Assembly: GCF_020382885.2 (NCBI RefSeq)
Contig: NC_058496.1
Span: forward strand, 8,300,501 to 8,364,500
Reading direction: 5' to 3'
Length of the DNA stretch: 64,000 nt
Source: Scatophagus argus
Lineage: Eukaryota > Chordata > Actinopteri > Scatophagidae
Position 1 is the stretch's first letter. Each line of letters begins with the position of its first letter. Shown one piece after another: positions 37,775 through 44,851 of this stretch. The position numbers and the translations under genes were made by a program. The notes below the pieces were generated by a model. It had not been told where the DNA came from and did no database searches. It saw only the letters and a program-made list of their open reading frames with translations.

Positions 37775-38644
37775 GTGCATAGGCTAGACTGTATTCGATG
37801 TACCCATGACTTGTCTTTTTTTTCCCTTCCTCTATTGGTGGTCAGAGTGTGATTATGACTCTGGTGAGTGGGGGTTGCCTTGTGCCCCTCTGTTGTGCAT
37901 CACTCCCACACACATCCCCACGCGCACACACATACACACACACATACACATACGCATACACACACACCATCCTCTGTGTATCCTCTGTGTGGTCTGCCTC
38001 TGTGTGGGAACTGCATGATACCCCTTCTCATATCAACTTCTCCAGACAATAACTCAGGAAAAAAAAATTTTTCCTGCTCACATGTGACATTTTCATGCAG
38101 AACTGGCCTCAGTAAAATATTACATGAAATTACAGTTAAACTCTACAAGTAATCCCAATGTGATATGGTGAAGCCACATTAGCAAGTGATTAATTTGCAC
38201 TGCACAGTCACATCCTGTCTGTTTGTTTGTTTGTTTCTTTGTGGGCACCTTTCTGATGCTTTGACCAACAGTAAACAAGTCACAAGTTTTGAGTTCAACT
38301 TGTTCGTTCTTACGTGAGCTCAGTTCTCATTTGGAGTTATCCCAAGTGCAGCGCGAGGCGATCGATTGCTTCCCATACATAAACATATGCGTATGTATGA
38401 AGATGAATTGATTGCTCAGTGAATTGCCTGCGAGTGTGGCTTCTCCACTGGAGTGCAATTAAATGACACCGACTGAGTAACACCTGCGCTTCCTCCTGCA
38501 GGCAGAGAATACGAAGGCTACCAGCCGTTGTGGTTTCACCAGCGGAGGGACTCAGTCACTGGAGAGACGAGCTTTGTGTACAAGGGAGGTTACTGGGAGG
38601 CGAAGGAGAGACGGGACTGGAACGTGTGTCCTGACATCTTCTAA
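1472..38644 (+). CDS. osbp2: OSBP2 (oxysterol-binding protein 2 / ORP4), 3' portion, multi-exon
   Basis: Lipid-transfer protein that exchanges sterol/PI4P at ER-Golgi type contacts (family knowledge). Coding exons read here: 1472-1680, 26514-26764, 30900-31098, 32225-32348, 32911-32977, 33461-33613, 33706-33951, 34104-34224, 34908-35011, 35773-35868, 36269-36453, 36584-36804, optional 37846-37863, and 38502-38644 ending in TAA. Every junction has AG/GT borders and the phases join without a frameshift. In order they encode the end of a PH domain, a helical linker, an FFAT-type motif (EYFDAME with an acidic lead-in), and the full ORD domain with its signature EQVSHHPP formed across the 33951/34104 junction. 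OSBP2 is preferred over OSBP because of [32 protein letters not shown] and the ending [11 protein letters not shown]. The N-terminus and the start of the PH domain lie upstream of the window. Confidence 0.95.
1681..5336 (+). other. osbp2 large intron, proximal part
   Basis: No coding or RNA gene recognised. It has pyrimidine-rich stretches (about 4500-4690) and a G run near 2382-2391. Open frames here are short and show no family features. Confidence 0.6.
5337..5419. repeat. (TC)n microsatellite, about 80 bp
   Basis: An almost uninterrupted CT dinucleotide run inside the osbp2 intron, long enough to be highly length-polymorphic. Confidence 0.98.
5700..6065 (-). other. Unrecognised minus-strand frames, possibly an old element
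   Basis: Two overlapping minus-strand open frames of 67 and 76 codons (for example [20 protein letters not shown]) with no family motif I recognise. They may be a decayed transposon piece or chance. No splice structure or start context supports a gene. Confidence 0.2.
6066..9824 (+). other. osbp2 large intron, no gene seen
   Basis: AT-rich non-coding sequence between the TC tract and the LINE. Short A/T homopolymers (about 7838-7850) occur. No exon with paired splice sites and matching phase was found. Confidence 0.6.
9825..13265 (+). mobile_element. Near full-length LINE (CR1/L2/Rex1 group), sense to osbp2
   Basis: Non-LTR retrotransposon with a short 5' leader, one uninterrupted 988-codon ORF, a short 3' UTR with AATAAA (about 13230), and a 3' end made of the tandem hexamer ATTCTG (about 13239-13264) instead of a long poly(A). 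Repeat-type tails of this sort are typical of CR1/L2/Rex1 elements. The 5' edge is approximate and no clear target-site duplication was found. The intact ORF suggests a young insertion, since intronic DNA is otherwise free to collect stops. Confidence 0.88.
10029..12995 (+). CDS. LINE ORF2: APE endonuclease - reverse transcriptase, 988 aa
   Basis: Makes the target nick and copies RNA to DNA at the site. An in-frame TGA lies 24 nt upstream, so ATG 10029 is the first Met. A basic N-terminus (about 40-68) is followed by the apurinic-type endonuclease: N77 (NVRSL), E108 (TETW), GDFN 229-232, D258 (IDLLY), SDH 279-281. The reverse transcriptase follows: KAAGPDGV about 543-550, motif [11 protein letters not shown] 671-680, [10 protein letters not shown] 729-738, catalytic FSDD 760-763, then YLGVYLD. 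It has Ser instead of the usual Ala in F-A-D-D. No stop or frameshift. Strand and G+C content differ from the AT-rich intron around it. Confidence 0.93.
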   Translation: MQLLAARIVYTRDQLMDLKPATAPGKTPRVIPAECWVKTHRGCRGNKKLRRKREALKQRRLMTRKFKPCLPSIVMGNVRSLGNKMDELTALSQSQREYQECSLMCFTETWLHQDIPDDNVTVTGFHTVRADRDCATSGKHKGGGLAVLVNNRWCNPAHITVKERICSPDVELCAVGLRPYYLPREFSHVVMVTVYVPPSANPSRTCDTIHSAIARIQTQHPSAFIAISGDFNHTNLDKTLPTFTQFVNCPTREGRTIDLLYANAKDCYSSSPLPPLGRSDHNLIHLSPCYVPLVKRLPATSRTVRRWTDEANETLQGCFEVTDWQALCEPHGQDIDGLTECITAYINFCVDTIVPTTTVKCYPNNKPWVTKDIKAILNNKKRAFRAGNREEVRAIQRTLRIKIREAKERYRRKLEWKLQQNNTREVWSGMRTITGYGPNRGGVDGGVERANELNQFFNRFDTGTPIHTSNDSSAVRLQQPATPASLPPPTFHLDDLAHTSSPEAWVDHSHLGTTSTPPPPITPTMTFTADQVRRQLQRLRAGKAAGPDGVSPRVLKACAPQLSGVLHHVFNLSLSLQRVPVVWKTSCLVPVPKTPRPSDPKDYRPVALTSHIMKTLERLVLEQLRPMVQPLQDPLQFAYQPRLGVDDAIIYLLNRVYTHLDKPASTVRITFFDFSSAFDTIRPALLAEKLTAMQVDAPLVSWIADYLTGRPQYVRLKCCLSDEVISNTGAPQGTVLSPFLFTIYTTDFTHCTESCHLQKFSDDSAVVGCITGGDEREYRTVVDNFVTWSGKNHLQLNVTKTKELVVDPRRTKAPVTPINIKGDTVEVVEEYKYLGVYLDHKLDWCKNVDMVYRKGQSLLYFLRRLRSFNICRTMLRMFYESVVSSAITYAVACWGSCLRVRDTNRLNRIIKKASHVVGEELDSLTVVSERRMLSKIRTILDFPSHPLHNVLIGYRSSFSNRLILPRCTTERHRKSFLPVAIKLLNSAL
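13266..13699 (+). other. Spacer between the two LINE copies
   Basis: AT-rich intronic sequence with nothing recognised, separating the 3' end of the intact LINE from the R2/NeSL-like relic. Confidence 0.5.
13700..15020 (+). pseudogene. Degenerate R2/NeSL-like (RLE-type) LINE reverse transcriptase relic
   Basis: Broken frames, read piecewise, match the R2-superfamily [22 protein letters not shown] (about 13735), [20 protein letters not shown] (about 13812), [20 protein letters not shown] (13980 onward), a catalytic region decayed to [10 protein letters not shown] (about 14115) where an active copy has two Asp, and a C-terminal zinc-knuckle-like stretch [14 protein letters not shown] (about 14745) followed by [19 protein letters not shown]. 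There are many stops and several frameshifts, so it cannot be active. The family was recognised by eye; the subfamily (R2, NeSL, Hero) is uncertain. Confidence 0.75.
15021..16104 (+). other. osbp2 large intron upstream of the internal promoter
   Basis: No gene seen. The segment 15790-15850 is an almost pure C/T run of CCCT and CTCC units, ending about 250 bp before the TATA-like box. Confidence 0.55.
16105..16150 (+). promoter_or_regulatory. Candidate internal osbp2 promoter with TATA-like box
   Basis: TTATATAG at 16114-16121 lies about 65 bp before the ATG at 16184, so a start near 16145 would give a short 5' UTR. The surrounding 200 bp are richer in G+C than the flanking intron. A pyrimidine run (15800-15850) and a short GT tract (about 16020-16055) lie upstream. 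Confidence 0.45.
16184..16262 (+). CDS. osbp2: osbp2 candidate alternative first exon (PH-less isoform)
   Basis: ATG at 16184 opens 26 codons ([20 protein letters not shown] then LSKLNQ) plus one base, ending at gtcagt. The phase (1) is exactly that needed by the next exon at 26514, so the joint reads [10 protein letters not shown]. It lies just downstream of a TATA-like box. The product would lack the PH domain but keep the FFAT motif and ORD. PH-less short ORP4 forms are known in mammals; that this exon is the fish equivalent is inference. Confidence 0.55.
16263..25035 (+). other. osbp2 large intron, central part
   Basis: Nearly 9 kb without a supported exon. It holds a (CT)n tract at about 22081-22105, AT-rich stretches and scattered short open frames. 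A G+C-richer patch at about 21900-22450 was examined and gave no exon with matching phase. Confidence 0.55.
25036..25381 (+). repeat. Dispersed teleost repeat (CATCCATC...GTGCCACC type)
   Basis: About 345 bp opening with CCATCCATCCATTA and running through GGGGAGCTGGAGCCCATCTC, GAGAGGCGGGGTTCACCCTG, a CACACACT segment, GGACTGTGGGAGGAGGCTGG and CAAACTCCACAGAAGG, closing with GTGCCAACCACCACACCAGC. I recognise this as a very common fish interspersed, non-autonomous repeat, but I cannot name the family. Its ORF has no coding meaning. Confidence 0.8.
25382..26513 (+). other. osbp2 large intron, distal part
   Basis: No gene or repeat recognised. It ends in the pyrimidine tract and acceptor at 26513. 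Confidence 0.55.
26514..26764 (+). CDS. osbp2: osbp2 exon: post-PH acidic linker and first helical segment
   Basis: Acceptor ctcccccag, donor aat|gtaagt. With the phase-1 G from the upstream exon it reads [20 protein letters not shown] and continues to [15 protein letters not shown]. This helical region is strongly conserved between OSBP and OSBP2. It is also the first exon shared with the predicted short isoform that starts at 16184. Confidence 0.93.
27516..27560. repeat. GC-rich inverted repeat, near-perfect hairpin
   Basis: TGGGGGGACAGGAAT (27521-27535) is the exact reverse complement of 27540-27554, with a 4-nt loop. The stem extends several more base pairs (GTGGG against CCCCAC) with one bulge. 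The loop is too tight for a standard pre-miRNA. Confidence 0.85.
28430..28474. repeat. (GT)n microsatellite
   Basis: About 22 uninterrupted TG units in an osbp2 intron; the CVCVCV open frames across it are artefacts. Confidence 0.97.
30900..31098 (+). CDS. osbp2: osbp2 exon: central coiled-coil region
   Basis: Acceptor ttccccag, donor g|gtgaga, 66 codons plus one base. Starts [20 protein letters not shown] and ends in a Thr/Ser/Ala/Pro-rich tail. The central part ([20 protein letters not shown]) is the predicted dimerising coiled coil. Confidence 0.92.
31099..32224 (+). other. osbp2 intron with tandem duplication
   Basis: Intron of 1.1 kb with no coding exon. It contains the 32-bp tandem duplication at 31328-31390. 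Confidence 0.6.
31328..31390. repeat. Perfect two-copy tandem duplication, period 32 bp
   Basis: The 31 bases at 31328-31358 (beginning GCTTGAAATGCATTTG) recur exactly at 31360-31390. No mismatches, so a recent slippage or duplication event. Confidence 0.95.
32225..32348 (+). CDS. osbp2: osbp2 exon: FFAT motif (VAP binding)
   Basis: Acceptor tctcgacag, donor ag|gtcagt. Encodes [20 protein letters not shown] followed by FDAMEDS. EYFDAME fits the seven-residue FFAT core E-(F/Y)-(F/Y)-D-A-x-E behind an acidic stretch, the signature that tethers ORPs to ER VAP proteins. The Tyr at core position 2, where OSBP has Phe, is the OSBP2 form. Confidence 0.92.
32911..32977 (+). CDS. osbp2: osbp2 exon: short Ser/Gly linker
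   Basis: Acceptor gtgttccag, donor cat|gtaagt. Encodes [20 protein letters not shown] then DH, a disordered linker between the FFAT exon and the ORD. Low conservation is expected. It is supported mainly by splice sites and phase (2 in, 0 out). Confidence 0.85.
33461..33613 (+). CDS. osbp2: osbp2 exon: start of ORD
   Basis: Acceptor ctaatcccag, donor cct|gtaagt, 51 codons. Contains a basic patch ([12 protein letters not shown]), then [20 protein letters not shown] and IPMP, the lid and entry of the sterol-binding ORD barrel. Near-identical in all vertebrate OSBP and OSBP2. Confidence 0.95.
33706..33951 (+). CDS. osbp2: osbp2 exon: ORD core 1
   Basis: Acceptor cattcag, donor cag|gtaatg, 82 codons. 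Starts [20 protein letters not shown], contains [20 protein letters not shown] and [18 protein letters not shown], and ends LCEQ, the first half of the ORD signature. Confidence 0.96.
34104..34224 (+). CDS. osbp2: osbp2 exon: ORD signature VSHHPP
   Basis: Acceptor ctttaag, donor g|gtgaga. Encodes [20 protein letters not shown] and onward to [12 protein letters not shown]. The His-His pair that contacts the PI4P headgroup in ORPs is present. Confidence 0.96.
34908..35011 (+). CDS. osbp2: osbp2 exon: ORD core 2
   Basis: Acceptor tccacag, donor cag|gtctgt. Joined to the preceding G it reads [20 protein letters not shown] and ends [14 protein letters not shown]. Confidence 0.94.
35773..35868 (+). 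CDS. osbp2: osbp2 exon: ORD core 3
   Basis: Acceptor ttgcgcag, donor aag|gtaaac, 32 codons. Starts [20 protein letters not shown] and ends [11 protein letters not shown]. Confidence 0.94.
36269..36453 (+). CDS. osbp2: osbp2 exon: ORD core 4
   Basis: Acceptor tttccag, donor cc|gtaagc (phase 2). Starts [20 protein letters not shown] and contains [20 protein letters not shown]. The VYQTLS segment is typical of OSBP2; OSBP differs here. Confidence 0.94.
36584..36804 (+). CDS. osbp2: osbp2 exon: ORD C-terminal helices
   Basis: Acceptor ctttcag, donor g|gtatga. Encodes [20 protein letters not shown], then [20 protein letters not shown] and the charged helix [20 protein letters not shown]. Ends phase 1, compatible with splicing either to the 18-nt exon at 37846 or directly to the last exon. 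Confidence 0.94.
37723..37774. repeat. (GT)n microsatellite
   Basis: TG-repeat tract with one GC interruption, ending about 70 bp upstream of the candidate microexon acceptor. Confidence 0.95.
37846..37863 (+). CDS. osbp2: osbp2 candidate 18-nt microexon
   Basis: A pyrimidine-rich tract (about 37812-37840) and cag precede 18 nt that end at a strong gtgagt donor. Inserted between the phase-1 ends of the flanking exons, the 18 nt keep the frame and add E-C-D-Y-D-S before GREYEGY. It lies between two CA/GT microsatellites. The acceptor, donor and phase are seen directly; its use is inferred, and it is probably a cassette. Confidence 0.6.
37908..37968. repeat. Imperfect (CA)n array
   Basis: ACACAC/ATACAC repeats starting about 45 bp downstream of the candidate microexon donor. 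In RNA this gives a CA-rich intronic element of the kind bound by hnRNP L. Confidence 0.9.
38502..38644 (+). CDS. osbp2: osbp2 terminal coding exon
   Basis: Acceptor tcctgcag; 46 codons then TAA at 38642-38644. Ends [20 protein letters not shown] then DIF, the conserved C-terminus of OSBP/ORP4. Confidence 0.95.
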
Positions 38645-41430
38645 CCCAGGAACTCATCCGGGATCACTCCTAACCTCATCGGGCAGGGAACCGCTCTGCT
38701 TCCGGTCCTTAAGCAATGGGGCGTAGCTGGGTTATGAGCACCATGTGGACCTTTAGTGAGCACGAGAATGTGTCTGTTTGACACACTCTCGAATTACACT
38801 GTACCTCCAAATGTGCACTGTCATTCTGTTTTTACCATGGAGAGAAGGAAGGGGCTTTCCAGTGATTAATCCTCTGTGACACTTTACCGAAACAGCAGTG
38901 AGAAAATGTGTGGATGTGAACTCGAGGCCACACAGTAAAGGCACCTGCACACTCCTGAGATCAGGTGATTTCTAAATCCTACGTACAATGCACTTTTCCG
39001 TGTTCACCCCATTTAAGAGTTTTACCGATTAGACAGAAACCCTTCGAAGCAGCTCATGATAATACACTGACAGGGACAAAGTCATGAACAGGCACACAGA
39101 AACAGAACAGTGTTGAAGGTTAGGAGAAAAGTGTCCTCATCCTCTGTTTTATTCAGCACAATTGAGATTATGCTGGACCTACTTCATAAATCTTAAATTA
39201 GTTCTTCTTCTTCTTCTTCTTCATGGGAATGATTTCAAGTGCTCATTATTTGCACCCTTTTAGTTGCTTTAAAAAGAGGCCAAAGCCTGAAAATGGTGTC
39301 TGAACAAATTCCCGTCTTGTAGATTTTATTATCAATAATGTAGGTGCAAAGTGTTCAGAATTAATTGTCAGTAAATAAGACTTTAAAAAAAATAAAAACT
39401 AAAAACTAAAAAACTAAAAAAATTACTTAATAACTACAGACAAAATACATCAATTCATTTCTACAATTCAGTTTCTATAAATTATCTGTTATCATTTCTT
39501 TTCAAAATCGCTTTTTTTAAAATAAAAAACAGAAAAACTCAGAGCTAACCACTTTCAAAAAAAGGAAAATTTAAAATAAAAACTGCTGGTAAGAAATAAA
39601 ACCTTGAAAATTCTAAAAATTAACAGGACAAAATGATATTAATAATAATGATCTATGTTTTTTTTTTAAATATATTGGAATGCATAATTCACCATTTTCT
39701 GATTTATACATTTTGTCTGTATTTATCGGTATGATTCTTGACTTGATAATGTCTTATTTACTTAATTTTCAACACTTTACAGCTTACTCAGTAGAGGCTG
39801 GTTTATCTGAACTGATGAAATATGCAGCCAGTTTAATTTGGTGTGAATGTCTCCCTCTTGATACATGAAGTGACAGTCTGTCCAGTAGTCAGTTAGACTG
39901 TAGTCCATGTAGAGATAAAATGACTGCTTAATCATTTCATATTTTGAATATAAATTGCCTCCATGCTTCGATGCATCTTGGTCATCTGAAGAAGCTTCAG
40001 ACATCCATTTGTGATTCTGATCAGTATAAATCTGCAGTAGTCAGTCCTTCAGTTGTACAGTACAACACTGAACACCAGTGTCCCTCTAACAGGGATCTGC
40101 ATCAAAGAACTGAACACGCACTTTTCACTGTGGTTGACCATAGGTGACTGTAGTACATATCTCTGTGTAGATGTTGAGGAAAATTTCACTCTGTACACGT
40201 ACTTTACCTTGTCCTCTGGTGCTTTCCCATAGCAACACATACCGTATCCTCGGTGACCATTTTCAGTGACATCATTCTCAAATCACTGGGACATTCAGAA
40301 ATTACCACCCTGTGCAGTACATCCAGGAACATGTTGATTTCCATAGTGAGCACTAGTTCCCCAGCCTCTGCAGCTCAGCAGAGCGACCATATGTGGGGCT
40401 GAGGCGGTTTCTCTGTGGAGTCCAGAGTGGCTGCAGCTGACAGGAGGGCTGGTTCCTGTAGCACACCAATGTGTCGGTCGGCTCCAGCCACAGAGGACTC
40501 TCGCAACCCCACAGCTGCCTCTCTGGGCTCATCCCAGCTCACATGTATAGTCCTTTCATTCAGCATTTGTGGGCATGCTGATCTGGGATCAGCTCATGAA
40601 GGTACCCTCAGTCTTTTGCCTTTAACTGACTGAACAAGGGAAAAGAGTCCCCTGACCTGTGCACTACTCACTCCAGTGACAAAACCAGATGGTTTTTTTT
40701 CTTTCTTTCTTTTTTTTTGTAATTATTGTTAGGAATGTGGAAATCAAGGCTGGAGGTATTGTATCTGCCATCTAGTCTACTTGTGTGAATATTTTGTGAT
40801 AAATGAATGATATTGTAAATTGAAGAATAGTTATACTAATCTGAGTATGAACTTGTCTGTGCAGCATATTTCAGATCTGGAAAAAAGAAAACGAATGAGC
40901 TGAATGAGCCTGAAAGATTTGCTGTAATTTTAACTTTTAATCCAGATTGATTCTGCAAAGATGGATGTGAACCCTTAATTTGGCTGCAGATTTCTTGTTT
41001 TATATTTCCAACAACTGTCTTAACACACTGAAAATATTTTTTATAGAGTCCTTGATACTAGCACAGTAGTGACCGTGGTTTGGTGATGAGTTCATAGATC
41101 AACACATCTAACAGTTGCTTTGATGTGTAGGCCATAATGATGTACCCTCTATAAAATGCACTGAAACAGAAATGAATTCACATAGAGTAAATGAGATTTT
41201 CAGTATCATGATACGAGATGATAAAATGTAAAATGTTTCTCTGTGAGATTGTTCATCAGTGAATTGATAATGAAATTAATGGTGTTAGTTTATTTTCTGT
41301 ACAAAAGATGCTTCTTCTACTCATTTATATATAAGGTATTAATGATTTGATTCGTGGTTGTCAAGAGCACAGTTTGATCAATCACTAAATCTCTTATCCA
41401 GAAGGAACTACTTAAATAACTTTTTTTTTT
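38645..41430 (+). other. osbp2 3' UTR and downstream region
   Basis: No coding region. AATAAA signals occur at 39391-39396 within an AT-rich belt (39300-39700), giving a minimum 3' UTR of about 750 nt. A (TTC)n run is at about 39202-39222. Where the transcript ends cannot be told; the AATAAA at 43671-43676 would imply a 5-kb UTR. Confidence 0.55.
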
Positions 41431-42331
41431 TGCCCCCAACATTAGATGAGAAGATCAAAACACATCTCATGTCTTGATAGTAAATATGAGGCCAGAGCCA
41501 GAAGCTACTTAGCTTAGCCTGAAGACTGGAATCAGAGGGAAACCCGTCTCTGTCCAAAGGTAACAAAAACTACCAGCCTACCAGCACGTCTGATGTTCAT
41601 TAATTTACACATCACACCTATTTTGTTTAATTGTCAGGCTAAAAAAGCGAGATATATGTTAATTAGTGAGCTTTAGAGTTGCTGTTAGGTGGAACTTTCT
41701 ACCTTCAGATCTAACAGGTTAGCTGTTTCCAGGCTTCAAGCTAAGCTAAGCTAAACGGCTGCTTTCTCAGCACTGTTGCCACAATGAAATGTTAGAACTG
41801 TACGTTTCTGCAGCCCTCGGTTATGTTAGCAACATTTTTACAATACGTGTTATATCACGTGCTGATTACATCTATATGAGCTGAATTTTTCTTAAGGAGC
41901 CGGAGGTCTTGGCGATGGTGTGACCGGCATGATGGCTGCCAAGAAAGAGACCACTGCTCAAGACCGCTGGACACTTTGTGGCCGTCTTTGTGGCAAATTG
42001 TCCAGCCGTATTTGTGACAAAAAACAAAACAAAAACAAACCAGGTATTTTAAGGCAAAACATAATCTTTTCCTAACCCTAACCAAGTGTTTTTAGTGCAT
42101 CAACCTAAACAGACCTTAAGCACAGCTTTGTCACAACATAAAACTGCAAATGAAAATAGATAATATAGATAAAATTAGATAAAGATAAAATAGAGTTTCT
42201 ACAAATCACACGTAAAGTTTAAACACATTCCTGGGTTTGCAGAAATGTATGGTGTCAGCATTTATTTTTGCAAATGTTGATCAGACAGACATGAGAGTTG
42301 TTTTCTATCTCATCAACTAACTTTTGGCAAA
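41431..42331. mobile_element. Inverted-repeat-bounded dispersed element (MITE-like or two opposed copies)
   Basis: The left arm 41431-41474 and the right arm 42287-42331 are imperfect reverse complements (AGACATGAGA...TCTCATC...GGCA, about 75% by eye). Internal tracts such as TAGCTTAGCCTG (about 41509) and AGCTAAGCTAAGCTAAACGG (41741-41760) are motifs I associate with abundant teleost repeats. No ORF. It could be one fold-back element or two copies in opposite orientation. Confidence 0.5.
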
Positions 42332-43992
42332 AGAAATGATCATATTTTCCAGAAATTAAAGAAACTTTGCCTTTTAGTTTTACTAATTACAGCTTTGGTT
42401 CTCCTCCTCCTGTCCATCCACTTCACATGGATACAAGCTATTGATAAAGGTTGTGTACAATTAAAATCATATCGAGTGTGTCACATGTAAGGATGGACAC
42501 TGTTGCAGCGAGCTGTTTCATTTTATCTGTCTTGAAAGCTGTCATTGCACAGTTAATTCTGTATCAAATCCGCACAGTCTGCACATCTTAAAGAACACAG
42601 ATCACTGCTGAATGGTGGTACAGACGTCGTACAAATGGAGAGTCCTCTCTCAGCGATCAGCTTGAGGTCACTAGAGATTTACTTTAATATATTGTTTTTG
42701 AGATTATTTTATATCTGAGAACGTGTGTTATATTTTGAATGATAGTGGAGAGCTCATCATACCATTTAATCGATGTATTTCCAAATAACGTGACCTCAGT
42801 ACCTGATGGTGACTGGCCTGCTGAAGCTGCCCCAGTGAGGGCCCGTGCAGTATCCGACGGTTGTAGCAATAACGCGGTGAGGCGTAGATTTGTCAGCTCA
42901 CGGCTGTTGTTGCTTCAAACAGAACAGTTGTTGGCCTCATGCTGAAAGGGAAAAACAAAATCAACCAAAGTGTACGTGGAGAGTTTACTGTAGACTAAAA
43001 ACAAAAAAACCAACAAAAAATAAAACCTCTTCACCTGCCTTCCCTTTCTCAGAGGGCTCTAATGTAAACCGCCTCTCATTGTTTCTCTCATATCATCTCA
43101 CCCAACTCTTAATTGATTTTTAGCTTTAATTTTTATGGTTTTATTTTCTGTTCTGATTTCTACCTTCTCACTGGTGCCATTATTCCTATGTTGGTGTTTT
43201 CACGCTGCTTGTGTGCATCATGGGCTTGATTTGTGTGCACATGCGGCACACATTTCCTTCTCATTGGATGCTACTCGGTTCTGAGGCAGAAGTGACGAAG
43301 GAAACGAAGACGGGGAGCTTCGTCTTGCCTCGTCTAAACTTAACCCCTGCTTCCTCTTGGACTGTGACTCACAGCTTTGTCGTGACATGGTGGTGAGGTT
43401 AACAATCTGACAATATGATGATGATGATGATGATGAAAGTTAAGAGACACATCACAACAGCGGCCTGGTACAGGAGGTTAAAGGTGATAAACCTGCCTTG
43501 ACAGCTACTCTTACTCCCCAAATACACAAAGGTGTATTCAGGTGTAACTGTGGACTCAAATAAGGTTTTGCTTCTTTTTCTTTTTTTTTAAATGTGTATT
43601 TTCTCCCTTAATTTATACTCATATAATATTGTCTTTAAACAACAAAGACACAATAATGAAAAAAGAAGATAATAAAGCTGTTATTGTTGACACTGGATAT
43701 CTGCCTGCTTGATTTTCTGTCTGGGAGATGGGGTGGGTTGGGGGCAGATTTCACTTCTGTGCCGGCTGATTAAACTAACTGATTGGGCCTTAACACTCTG
43801 AAGGTCCATCCATGAAGTTATCCTACTTGAACCATCAAGGACACTGGGGTCCTGTATTTTTCAGGCCACCTCAGGCCCTGTGAGGTGGGATAACATACAA
43901 CTGAATCTTTATAAGCCAGCACAAAATAAACAAATAAAGAATGGCATCTTTGTTTACCAAAACACACATACTATTGTTACTATTTGTACATA

Positions 43993-43995
<3 letters not shown>
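42332..43995. other. Intergenic, with poly(A) signal
   Basis: No gene seen. A (GAT)n run lies at about 43416-43434. AATAAAGCTGTTATTG at 43671 looks like a functional plus-strand polyadenylation signal; an unannotated long osbp2 3' UTR or a non-coding transcript could use it. Confidence 0.45.

Positions 43996-44044
<49 letters not shown>
43996..44044. repeat. (GT)n microsatellite in the coiled-coil gene promoter
   Basis: About 23 perfect TG units, ending about 130 bp upstream of the X-box. Alternating purine-pyrimidine tracts of this length can adopt Z-DNA. Confidence 0.97.
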
Positions 44045-44047
<3 letters not shown>

Positions 44048-44079
44048 ATCGATATTTTTTGGTGGGACTCTTAGCCGAC

Positions 44080-44280
44080 GTATTTTCGACATCTTGGCTT
44101 CCTTTTTGCGCTAACACTGCGACAGTGCGCGCGGCAGTGCCCAAAGTCCTTTGCGGGTCGCGAGCTGTTTGAGCGTTTCCAGGGCAACCAACCGACGCTC
44201 CTGTCAATCAAGACTCCGTGCAGCAGCCGAGCGCTACAAGTTCAGCATCGATTTAAAGTCTCTGCGTTTGTTCCCTGGAA
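44080..44280 (+). promoter_or_regulatory. Promoter / 5' non-coding exon of the coiled-coil gene, with RFX X-box
   Basis: A CpG-containing, G+C-richer patch amid AT-rich flanks, ending in a strong donor (ggaa|gtaagtg at 44281). At 44175-44188 is GTTTCCAGGGCAAC, an RFX X-box: half sites GTTTCC and GGCAAC separated by AG. X-boxes drive ciliary and centriolar genes. The transcription start is not determinable from sequence; the exon end is inferred from the donor and from the acceptor just before the ATG-bearing exon (44842 or 44848). Confidence 0.65.
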
Positions 44281-44851
44281 GTAAGTGATGAAGTTGCGGA
44301 TGTTATGGGCAGAATAATGGCGATGTATTGATTGAAAGAATTTGAAATGTGATATTTCTTGGTCCTCATATAACCTGACTAGACTAAATGTAATTGTTTG
44401 AGAACAGCCTCTCTAATTCACGTTAGCGGTGAGTTTTCGGTCGTGTTTGTGATGTTAAATAACTTGGCCGTCTGCGGGTGTTTTAAATGCTAAAGGCTTA
44501 ATGATGTGGAAATTTTCTGAGTAGTCAGTGCAAGACAGCCTTTAATACAGCTTACATTAACATTTCAGTCAGGTCTAGCTAAACATTTCAGAGGAGAAAA
44601 ATCCTGCTTTGCAGTATCAAAGGGCTCCTGTATTTAATGTTCATTGTGGGGAGTGGAAGAGACAGCAAGGAATTTACTGTCGTCTCAGTGAAAACAAGTC
44701 GGCTTGTCTTGCTAACAAGCTAAATTGTCCTGGTTTCCTGGACTACTGAGCAACATAAATCCCCCCCAGTCCTCATTACTGCCCAGTCATAGGGGGTGCT
44801 GTGTCCTATGGTCCTGCTCAATGTCTGCATATTTGTCTTCAGCAATAGGAC

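Larger units (their letters stand above)
36805..38501 (+). other. Last osbp2 intron(s), with CA/GT arrays
   Basis: Contains the candidate 18-nt exon (37846-37863) between a (GT)n array at about 37723-37774 and a (CA)n-rich array at about 37908-37968. Nothing else coding. Confidence 0.6.
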
